From NCBI GenBank assembly GCA_900545265.1, contig UQYI01000006.1:1-64000 (forward strand): a stretch of 64,000 nucleotides of DNA. Reading direction: 5' to 3'. A program made the translations under genes and the position numbers. The notes below the pieces were generated by a model. The model was given only the letters and a program-made list of their open reading frames with translations. It was not told the origin of the DNA and searched no databases. Source of the DNA: an uncultured Eubacteriales bacterium. GTDB taxonomy: Bacteria; Bacillota; Clostridia; Christensenellales; CAG-138. This document shows positions 57,710-64,000 of the stretch, one piece after another. The number at the start of each line of letters is the position of its first letter. The stretch's first letter is position 1.

Positions 57710-57880
57710 ATGGCTTTTAAGATCACCGATGATTGCATCGCTTGCGGCGCCTGTGCCGGCGAGTGCCCCGTGGGTGCCATCAGCGAGGGCGATGGCAAGT
57801 ACGAGATCGATGCAGACGCTTGCATCGAGTGCGGTAACTGCGCCAACGTGTGCCCCGTGGGTGCGCCTGTTGCGGAGTAA
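57710..57880 (+). CDS. 2[4Fe-4S] ferredoxin
   Basis: A 56-residue clostridial-type ferredoxin, a soluble low-potential electron carrier for anaerobic oxidoreductases. Both cluster motifs are complete: CIACGACAGECP and CIECGNCANVCP, related by the usual internal duplication. AGGAGG precedes the ATG at 57710. It is a single-gene transcript with its own promoter and a strong terminator, as is typical of highly expressed ferredoxins. It supports an anaerobic host. Confidence 0.97.
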   Translation: MAFKITDDCIACGACAGECPVGAISEGDGKYEIDADACIECGNCANVCPVGAPVAE

Positions 57881-57901
57881 GCGCAAAGCTTGAAAAACCG
57901 A

Positions 57902-57931
57902 AAAAGCGGCGGAGCATTCCGCCGTTTTTTT
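57902..57931 (+). terminator. Terminator of the ferredoxin gene
   Basis: CGGCGGA-GCAT-TCCGCCG stem with flanking AAAA and seven T residues; it can also act on the minus strand. Confidence 0.88.
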
Positions 57932-58031
57932 GTGCGCCGAAAACAGTATGCATCGTAAAGGTACCAAAGACAAAAAGCCTTTTTGCCTTGGAAGGAGAGC
58001 GGGGTGTACCGGCTGCTGCCTGAGATAAATA

Positions 58032-58067
58032 AAGCGCCTTATCAACCGGAAAGGCAGACGGGGCGCT
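58032..58067 (-). terminator. Possible terminator of the GNAT gene
   Basis: AGCGCC and GGCGCT (58033-58038, 58062-58067) pair across a long loop, followed on the minus strand by TTTATTTA. Confidence 0.4.
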
Positions 58068-58076
58068 GCTGTATAC

Positions 58077-58610
58077 TCAGGGTCTTTGAAGGCGGAATAC
58101 GATATGAGGCATATCTACGCCCCGGTAGTGTTTGGTAAAGGCGGTCACGGGTGTCATGCCAAGAGCCCGGGCCACGTTTTGAGAAGGAAGGTTGCTGTCC
58201 CGGATAATGGCATATACCTCCCAGGCGCCCAGTTCTTCAAAGGCATAGGCCAGGCAGCGGGCGGCGGCCTCCCGGCAATAGCCCCGGTGCCAGTAGGCTT
58301 TTTCAAAGAGATAGCCAACCTCCAGCACCCGGCTGCCGGGGATATCCTGCATGGTCAGGCCGCACTGACCGATCATCCGGCCGGTCTCCTTCAGACAAAC
58401 GGCATAAAGGGCCACGCCCTCCTGTTTGTACCGGGTCAGCATTTTATCCAGCCAGGCCTGCACTTCCTCCCGGGAAAAGGGGCCTTCGTAGGCATACATG
58501 ACCTCCGGATCCTGCAAAATCCGGCAGAGACTGTCAAAGTCTTCCGGTTCCAGCTTACGCAGTATCAGCCGGGTAGTGGCAAGCTGCCAGAAGGGGCTGG
58601 GGCGTTCCAT
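58077..58610 (-). CDS. GNAT family N-acetyltransferase, RimJ/RimL type
   Basis: A 177-residue GNAT protein of the ribosomal-protein-acetyltransferase-like group: ATTRLILRKLEPEDFDSLCRILQDPEVM at the start, GRMIGQCGLTMQDI, EVGYLFEKAYWHRGYCREAAARCLAYAFEELG (motif A) and RDSNLPSQNVARALGM (motif B). The substrate is unknown. GGAGG lies before the ATG at 58610. It follows the histidine-kinase gene by 48 bp and may be co-transcribed with it. Confidence 0.87.
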   Translation of the reverse strand: MERPSPFWQLATTRLILRKLEPEDFDSLCRILQDPEVMYAYEGPFSREEVQAWLDKMLTRYKQEGVALYAVCLKETGRMIGQCGLTMQDIPGSRVLEVGYLFEKAYWHRGYCREAAARCLAYAFEELGAWEVYAIIRDSNLPSQNVARALGMTPVTAFTKHYRGVDMPHIVFRLQRP

Positions 58611-58658
58611 ACAGGGATCCTCCTTTTGTATCGTCGTTCTCAAAGAAACTTGTCCGGA

Positions 58659-60077
58659 TCAGTTCCGGATATTTTTTGCGCCCGGCACCGCCAGGGGGAT
58701 GGTTACGGTAAAAGTGCTGCCCTTTCCGGGGGTGCTTTCCACGGTGATCCGCCCGCCGTGGGTCCGCACAATGGCCTGGGCAATGGTCAGCCCCACGCCG
58801 GTGCCCCCGGTCTTACGGTGACGGGAAGGGTCTGCCCGGTAGAAGCGCTCAAACAGATAGGGCAGGTCCTTTTTGTCTATGCCGATGCCGCTGTCGGTAA
58901 TGCTGATACGGGCCAAATCCTCCTCCCGGGCCAGCGTCCAGCGGATGGAGCCTCCTTCGGGCGTATACTTTACGGCGTTGGACATAAGGTTTTGCAGCAC
59001 CTGGCTGATCCGGTCCCGGTCGGCTTCCGCCGTCAGGGAACCGCCCTCCAGGCGGCAGTCAATATGCTTTTCCTGCAGGGCTCCTGCAAACAGCTCCCGG
59101 ATATCCTCCAGCAGTGCTTTGAACTCCACCGGCTCCCGGTGGAGCACCAGCTGCTCGCTTTCCATCTGCTGCAGGCGGCTCAGATCCCCCAGCAGCCCGG
59201 CGATCCGGCTCAGTTCCTGACAACAGGCATTGAGACGTTCTCTGGTAGGCTCCCATATTCCCTCCGCCATAAGCTCCAGATGGGTGGAAACGTTGGCGAT
59301 GGGGGTGCGCATTTCATGGGCCACATCGGTGACCAGCCGCCGGCGGAGCATCTCCTGATCATCCAGCGTACCGGCCAGGTCATTGACGGCGGCGGTAAGC
59401 TCCGCCAGTTCCCGGGAGGAGGCTTTGCCCTGGACCCGGGTCTTGTAATTCCCGGCGGCGATCTCCCGGGTGGTTTCCGTGACCCGGATAATGGGGTTGG
59501 TGATATGCCTGGCCAGCAGATAGCCGGCTGTGCCTGCCGCCAATACGGCGATCAAAGCCATGGAGACCAGCATCTTATTCAGCGCATCCAGAAAGCGGAA
59601 GTCCCCTTCCGACATGGAGTAGGGGCCGTAATACCCAACAGAAGCCGTTCCCACCTTAACGCCATCGCTCATAAGATTGTAATGGGCTTCCATATAGCCC
59701 CCTTCTTCCTGGGAGTGGACCTTCTGCATCCGCTCGGCCATGGCCTCCATGAGCTTCCGACACTGCGTCATATCGTGATTCTGAGCATCCCATACGGTCT
59801 GTCCGTTCAGATCGTATACCTTGACGATGTACCCCTGACTCAGGGCCGCCATGCCGTAACCGTGAATGAACTCCACGTTCCAGCTGGAGGTAAGGGGGCT
59901 GTACTGCTGGGAAAGGCCCAGAGCAATGGTATCGGCGTATTCCTCCTGCTGCTGTTGCAAGTGCGCCTCATACTGCCGGCCGATGCAGCGGTTTGTGCGC
60001 ATGAAGATAAAGGCCACCGTCAGCAATACGATGCATATAAAGCCCAGGGTCAGCTGGGTGCGCAGCTTCCACTTCAT
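58659..60077 (-). CDS. Sensor histidine kinase
   Basis: A 472-residue membrane kinase. TM1 lies near 9-25, an extracellular sensor domain spans about 26-170, and TM2 lies near 171-192. A HAMP domain (RHITNPIIRVTETTREIAAGNYKTRV) leads to the dimerisation box DVAHEMRTPIANV with the phospho-accepting histidine. The ATP-binding domain has N box NLMSNAVKYT, G1 DSGIGI, F box LFERFYRAD and G2 GTGVGL. It overlaps the response-regulator stop by 4 bp (ATGA), so they are a pair. The signal cannot be inferred. Confidence 0.96.
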   Translation of the reverse strand: MKWKLRTQLTLGFICIVLLTVAFIFMRTNRCIGRQYEAHLQQQQEEYADTIALGLSQQYSPLTSSWNVEFIHGYGMAALSQGYIVKVYDLNGQTVWDAQNHDMTQCRKLMEAMAERMQKVHSQEEGGYMEAHYNLMSDGVKVGTASVGYYGPYSMSEGDFRFLDALNKMLVSMALIAVLAAGTAGYLLARHITNPIIRVTETTREIAAGNYKTRVQGKASSRELAELTAAVNDLAGTLDDQEMLRRRLVTDVAHEMRTPIANVSTHLELMAEGIWEPTRERLNACCQELSRIAGLLGDLSRLQQMESEQLVLHREPVEFKALLEDIRELFAGALQEKHIDCRLEGGSLTAEADRDRISQVLQNLMSNAVKYTPEGGSIRWTLAREEDLARISITDSGIGIDKKDLPYLFERFYRADPSRHRKTGGTGVGLTIAQAIVRTHGGRITVESTPGKGSTFTVTIPLAVPGAKNIRN

Positions 60078-60775
60078 GCTTTTCCTCCCAGCCGGTAGCC
60101 CACGCCCCGAACGGTGAACAGATAGCGGGGATCCCTTGGATCGTCTCCCAGCTTTTTGCGCAGATTTTTGATATGCGTATCTACGGAACGGTCAAAACCG
60201 TCATACTCGCTGTCAAAGGCCAGATCCAGCAGCTCGTCCCGGGTAAAAGTTTTGCAGGGATGAGCGGCCAGGGCATACAGGATCCGCCATTCAATAGGCG
60301 TAAGCTCCAGCAGTGTGCCCTTGAGAAAGGCCTGATGGGCGGTTCCGTCCAGGCGAAGATCCTCATAGATATATATGTCTTTGTCTTTGGGTGCGTCTTC
60401 CCTGGGGGAGGTACGCCTGCGGATGGCCTCCACACGGGCCAGCAGCTGCTTCATGCTGAAGGGCTTGGTCACATAATCGTCTGCTCCCAGGTCAAACCCT
60501 TCTATGACGGAACTGTCCTGGGTCTTGGCCGTCAGCATGAGAATGGGCACCTGTGAACGGGCCCGCAGCCGGCGGCAGACCTCTTCTCCGCTTACTCCGG
60601 GAAGCATAAGATCCAGCAGGATAAAATCCACCTGCTCTTCGTCAAACAGCTTCAAAGCCGTTTCCCCGTCTTCCGCCGTAAGGACTCGGTAGCCTTTTGC
60701 TTCAAAAAAAGCGGCCACCGCCGTGCGGATCATTTCTTCATCCTCCACTATCATAAGGGTATAGGGGTGTTCCAT
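60074..60775 (-). CDS. OmpR-family response regulator
   Basis: A 233-residue regulator: receiver domain with acidic pocket VEDEE, phospho-acceptor Asp in FILLDLMLPG, Thr/Lys in LTAKTQD and YVTKPF. The C-terminal winged helix follows (LELTPIEWRILYALAAHPCKTFTRDELL...DRSVDTHIKNLRKKLGDDPRDPRYLFTVRGVGYRL). The ATG at 60775 follows GAGAGGAA. It precedes and overlaps the histidine-kinase gene. The TTTACA/TACAAT promoter lies about 100 bp upstream. Confidence 0.96.
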   Translation of the reverse strand: MEHPYTLMIVEDEEMIRTAVAAFFEAKGYRVLTAEDGETALKLFDEEQVDFILLDLMLPGVSGEEVCRRLRARSQVPILMLTAKTQDSSVIEGFDLGADDYVTKPFSMKQLLARVEAIRRRTSPREDAPKDKDIYIYEDLRLDGTAHQAFLKGTLLELTPIEWRILYALAAHPCKTFTRDELLDLAFDSEYDGFDRSVDTHIKNLRKKLGDDPRDPRYLFTVRGVGYRLGGKA

Positions 60776-60873
60776 GGATGTGTTCCTCTCTGTATGCAGC
60801 ATGTGGTTCGGTTTATGCGGATGCATCCGGATTTTGGCGGATACATCTGCCGGGATCGTATGTTTTCAGTTTG

Positions 60874-60902
60874 ATTGTACCCATATTTCCCGGAATTGTA
60901 AA
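60874..60902 (-). promoter_or_regulatory. Promoter of the two-component operon
   Basis: TTTACA (60902-60897), 17 bp spacer, TACAAT (60879-60874), about 99 bp upstream of the regulator gene. The spacer includes TTCCGGGAA. Confidence 0.65.
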
Positions 60903-61181
60903 CAGAAAAATACTCTCCCCCGGTATATGCAGGAAGAAAGAAGGACAGGAATGAAAAAGCAGATAACGGCAAGCGACGATCCGCAAATATATGTCCGTAA
61001 AGACGGATAAGCGGTACTTCCGCACGGCCTGTTTTCTGGAAGGGAGAGAGCCGTGGTTTCCTGCCGATATAGCGGCAAAACGATCAAAGTAATTTGTTTA
61101 CGCGCTTTTTTGCTAAAATGGACGGAGGAAAAGGGGAAGCAGGCCCGCTGCTTTCGGGATTTAGAGATGTATACGGGGGCG

Positions 61182-61263
61182 GGGGGCGCACGGCGTGCCC
61201 TTCGGGCCCGCCTGCGGGGCGGCCGCCCCGCAGAGTTCCGGCGCAGCCGGAACGTGCGCCCCC
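61182..61263 (-). repeat. Family A structured repeat, copy A8 (core inverted)
   Basis: GGGGGCGCAC/GTGCGCCCCC stem. The arms run GCGTGCCC-TTC-GGGCCCGC, CTGCGGGGC-GGCC-GCCCCGCAG, then shortened TTCCGGC-GCA-GCCGGAA, the reverse of A4. GTATACG still lies upstream (61169) and GCTCCCGCTCCCC downstream, as for plus-oriented copies. The core thus seems flipped between constant flanks. In the 575 bp gap between the divergent regulator and the MATE gene nothing else is found except the two-component promoter. Confidence 0.82.
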
Positions 61264-61350
61264 GCGCTCCCGCTCCCCGGCTTCTTTCGTAAAACCGGGG
61301 GCTGGTTTCCACGCAGGCCTCTTTTTTATGCTTAAGGAGGATCAACTGCT

Positions 61351-62652
61351 ATGTACGAGGGCAAGCCGCGCACATTGTTTGCAAAATATGCCATCCCACA
61401 AATGATAGGTCTGCTGTTCAATTCCGTCTATGTCATTGTTGACGGTATCTTCATCGGCAACCGCTTGGGGCGTGATGCGATGGCTGCCGCCGCTGTATCG
61501 GTGCCTTTTGTGGAGATACTGATTGCGCTTTCTATGGCGGTAGCATCCGGTGCTGGCGTTATGATCTCTGGGCAGCTTGGGCGTGGAGAAAAGGAAAAGG
61601 CGCTGCAAACCTTTCACGCAGCCATGCTCTGTGCCGCAGGTTTCGGCGGCCTCATCATCGTTCTTGGGAATGTGTTCATTCACCCGCTTGCGGAGCTTTT
61701 AGGCTCGACGCCGCAGATCCATGAGGAGGCTGTCCGTTATCTGTGGTACATCGTGACCTTTTCGCCGTTCCTGCTGTTCAGTTTTCTGTTAGGTGGTCTT
61801 GCCCGAAATGACGGACGCTCGAAACTGGCCATGGTTGCGCTGGCAGTTGGCTCTGTTTCCAACATCATTCTGGACTATGTGTTCATGTATCCCCTGAACA
61901 TGGGTATTGCGGGTGCGGCGCTGGCAACGGCAGTCGGACCGGTTTTCAGCGTGCTGATCCTGCTCCCGCACTTTCTGCTGAAAAAAGGAAAGCTCCATTT
62001 TGCAAAAACGCATATCCGTTTTGATCCTATCAAACACATTCTAATACTGGGTTTTCCTGCATTTATCATGGAGTTCACCATTGGCATTGTGACATTCGTT
62101 TACAACTTTGCCATTGTAAAGCACGGCTACGGGGAGATCGGCCTTGCGGCTTATCTGATCATCGGCTATCTGATGCTGATCATCCTCACACTCTTCTTGG
62201 GAATGGCGGAGGGCTTGCAGCCGGTATTCAGTTATTTTGCAGGTGTCGGTGAGGAAAATCGCAGTCGGGAAATGCGCCGGTTTGCTGTAAAAGTATTTCT
62301 GGGAATCGGTATACTGTGCTATTTGCTGATCGTTCTGTTCTCCCGCAGTTTCTACTCGATTTTCAGCCCCCACGATCCGGAGCTCATCGCCTTTGCAGCC
62401 GGCAGAAGCATCCCTTATTTCTGCGGCTTTTTCCTGGCCGGATACAACATTCTGATGATCTCCTACTGGCAGTCCATGCAGAAAACAAAAAGTGCGTTGA
62501 CCGTTTCTCTGTCCCGCAGTATTGTGTGGCCTGCGATTCTGACCTTGCTTCTCCCGTTGGCTTTCGGAAATGAAGTGATCTGGCTGTGCCATTCTCTGAG
62601 CGACGGGATCACCCCCTGCACGGCCTTTATTCTGCTTAAGAGACGGGGATAA
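61351..62652 (+). CDS. MATE family efflux transporter
   Basis: A 433-residue membrane exporter of the DinF/NorM (MATE) class with twelve expected segments. The N-terminal MYEGKPRTLFAKYAIPQMIGLLFNSVYVIVDGIFIGNRLG and the internally similar second half (HILILGFPAFIMEFTIGIVTFVYNFAIVKHGYGEIGLAAYLI, GMAEGLQPVFSYFAGVG) are typical of MATE proteins that pump drugs or metabolites by Na+ or H+ antiport. AAGGAGG precedes the ATG. Codon use is visibly more AT-tolerant than in the neighbours (CTT, TTA, TTT-rich stretches), suggesting horizontal acquisition. Confidence 0.93.
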   Translation: MYEGKPRTLFAKYAIPQMIGLLFNSVYVIVDGIFIGNRLGRDAMAAAAVSVPFVEILIALSMAVASGAGVMISGQLGRGEKEKALQTFHAAMLCAAGFGGLIIVLGNVFIHPLAELLGSTPQIHEEAVRYLWYIVTFSPFLLFSFLLGGLARNDGRSKLAMVALAVGSVSNIILDYVFMYPLNMGIAGAALATAVGPVFSVLILLPHFLLKKGKLHFAKTHIRFDPIKHILILGFPAFIMEFTIGIVTFVYNFAIVKHGYGEIGLAAYLIIGYLMLIILTLFLGMAEGLQPVFSYFAGVGEENRSREMRRFAVKVFLGIGILCYLLIVLFSRSFYSIFSPHDPELIAFAAGRSIPYFCGFFLAGYNILMISYWQSMQKTKSALTVSLSRSIVWPAILTLLLPLAFGNEVIWLCHSLSDGITPCTAFILLKRRG

Positions 62653-62730
62653 CTTCTGGATGTAGCGGGCCCGTTCGGGCTTTGCTGTCCTGTGAAAAGG
62701 GATTGGCGGGTGTTTTTCGGGCATTACCCG

Positions 62731-62767
62731 AAAAAACAGCCGCAGCGGAAGGATCCGTCGCGGCTGT
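62731..62767 (-). terminator. Terminator of murC
   Basis: ACAGCCGC/GCGGCTGT stem (62736-62743, 62760-62767) followed on the minus strand by TTTTT, 41 bp past the murC stop. Confidence 0.8.
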
Positions 62768-62808
62768 TATTCTTATGGGACCCTGAAGCAGGGCTTTCGT
62801 TTTGTTTT

Positions 62809-64000
62809 TTACAGGAGCTTGCGGGTCTGGCTGTATACGTTGCCGCTGCCCACGGTGATGACCAGATCCCCGGGACGGGCGTTCTCCTCCAGCCAATCCC
62901 GTATGTTCTCGAAATTCTCCAGATACAGAGCGTTGTGCGTGGAACGGTTGATGGCCTCCACCATGTCCCGGGCGTGCACCAGGCCGGTATCCACCTCTCT
63001 GCCGGGATAGATATCCGGCACCAGCACCTTATCCGCCGGGGCAAAACAGGTCACGTCCTGGCAGAAAAGCGTCCTGGCCCGGGTATAGCTGTTGCACTGG
63101 AATACGCAGTACAGGGCCTTATGGGGCACCCGGGAGGCAGCCTCCAGAGTAGCGGCGATCTCGTGAGGATGGTGGCCGTAATCGTGGTACACGGCTACAC
63201 CGTTCTTTTCGCCCATATACTCAAAGCGGCGCTTGGTATTGGTAAACCGGCCCAGCGCAGCAGCAATGGCTTCCGGAGCGGCGCCAAAGGCGCGGGCTAC
63301 GGAGTAAGCTCCCAGGGCGTTGATCACATTGTGGGTGCCGGGCACCTGCAGCCGGATAGAAACAATATTTTTTCCATGCTCCACCAGATCAAAGGCGGGG
63401 CAGCCCTTTTCGTCATAGGTCAGGTTCGCCGCATGACGGTCTCCCGTATGCAGGCCGTAGGTTTCCAGCGTATGCCCCTGAAGACGGGGCAGGATCTCCT
63501 GTACTTTTGGATCATCCGTGCAGAGAATAAGCTTCCCGGTGGGGGGTACCAGCTGACAGAAGCGCACAAATGTGTCTTTGATCTCTTCTATATCCCGGTA
63601 GCAGTCCAGATGGTCGTTATCAATGTTGTTGATCAGAGCTACGGTGGGGGCCAGCGTTAAAAAGCTCTTAACATATTCGCAGGCTTCGGTGATAAGGATA
63701 TCGCTGCGGCCTACCTTTACACCCCCATGGAGCATATCTACAAAGCCGCCCACATGAACGGTGGCGTCCAGCCCGGCCTCTTCGGATATATAAGCCAGCA
63801 TGGAGGTGATGGTGGTTTTTCCGTGGCAGCCGGCAATGGCGGCCACCTGTGGGAACCGGGCGGAAAGCTGGCCCAGGGCCACGCTGCGCTCCATTTCCGG
63901 GATGCCATGCTCCCGTGCATAGACCCGCTCGGGGTTATCGGGCTTGATGGCGGCGGAATAGATGACCAGCTCCGCTCCCTGGGTCTGCTGGCCCTTCTGC
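62809..64000 (-). CDS. murC: UDP-N-acetylmuramate-L-alanine ligase (3' part, 5' end beyond the window)
   Basis: The visible 397 residues are the C-terminal part of MurC, which adds L-Ala to UDP-MurNAc, the first amino acid of the peptidoglycan stem. The reading frame is open to the right edge; the part from 63895 onwards still gives MurC-like sequence (VIYSAAIKPDNPE). The ATP loop is GCHGKTTITSM (usually GTHGKTTTTS, so Thr to Cys), followed by NIDNDHLDCY, a QVPGTHNVINALGAYSVA stretch and YHDYGHHPHEIAATL. The gene ends at a good terminator. The start is outside. Confidence 0.96.
   Translation of the reverse strand, partial: QKGQQTQGAELVIYSAAIKPDNPERVYAREHGIPEMERSVALGQLSARFPQVAAIAGCHGKTTITSMLAYISEEAGLDATVHVGGFVDMLHGGVKVGRSDILITEACEYVKSFLTLAPTVALINNIDNDHLDCYRDIEEIKDTFVRFCQLVPPTGKLILCTDDPKVQEILPRLQGHTLETYGLHTGDRHAANLTYDEKGCPAFDLVEHGKNIVSIRLQVPGTHNVINALGAYSVARAFGAAPEAIAAALGRFTNTKRRFEYMGEKNGVAVYHDYGHHPHEIAATLEAASRVPHKALYCVFQCNSYTRARTLFCQDVTCFAPADKVLVPDIYPGREVDTGLVHARDMVEAINRSTHNALYLENFENIRDWLEENARPGDLVITVGSGNVYSQTRKLL

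Noticed and set aside
60951..61010. 19-codon frame MKKQITASDDP... upstream of copy A8
   Set aside because: It has an acceptable GGACAGGA site but is very short, with no similarity or terminator. It is too weak to call a gene.

Overview
The window is a GC-rich, gene-dense chromosomal segment of a Gram-positive-type anaerobe. The best inference is Bacillota, class Clostridia, probably a gut lineage. Support comes from strong AGGAGG-type ribosome binding sites, an IspDF fusion, a 2[4Fe-4S] ferredoxin, RqcP, a Spo0J/Noc pair, DUF951 and DUF4349 proteins, Clostridia-type lipoproteins with proline/threonine linkers, and an N4-gp56-type phage head module. The lineage cannot be fixed from the window alone.

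The replication origin is inside the window. dnaA (7874-9193) and dnaN (9469-10566) flank a 275 bp gap with perfect DnaA boxes, a TAC/CTA trinucleotide run and an AT-rich stretch. To the left, a tight minus-strand operon runs hydrolase, DUF951, lepB, a signal peptidase paralogue lacking both catalytic residues, uppP, rqcP and ispDF. It is followed by a decayed second copy of the ispF 3' end and then uvrA. To the right come engB, a zinc-ribbon protein, a phosphoesterase, yhaM, mnmG-rsmG, an AlaX-type editing protein and parA-parB, with three perfect 16 bp parS sites at 16978-20800. recF and gyrB do not follow dnaN.

From 20.9 to 38 kb lie cell-envelope and accessory genes: a large protein joining a degenerate PIG-L-like domain to a phosphodiester glycosidase, GNAT acetyltransferases, a truncated prophage head module (25258-29220), two lipoproteins, a polysaccharide deacetylase, a PepV-type dipeptidase, a peptidoglycan-binding NlpC/P60 hydrolase, an MreB homologue and a YdcF-like protein. 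A cluster of four DnaA boxes lies at 38310-38353, about 29 kb from oriC.

From 38.8 to 64 kb: a YtrA-like GntR/ABC transporter operon; a minus-strand block of oppABCDF, tldD, tldE and a transglutaminase-like lipoprotein, with an adjacent RpiR regulator whose promoter resembles that of oppA; mscS, leuS, noc, a ferredoxin, a GNAT protein, a two-component system, a MATE exporter that looks foreign, and the 3' part of murC running off the right edge.

The most unusual feature is a family of intergenic structured repeats. About 80-87 bp cores fold on paper into a closing stem plus three hairpins, in two sequence families (A: GGGGCGCAC...GTGCGCCCC; B: GGGGCGCTG...CAGCGCCCC). Many carry an adjacent GTATACG motif, both core orientations occur, and none lies inside a gene. 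No rRNA, tRNA or CRISPR array was seen.
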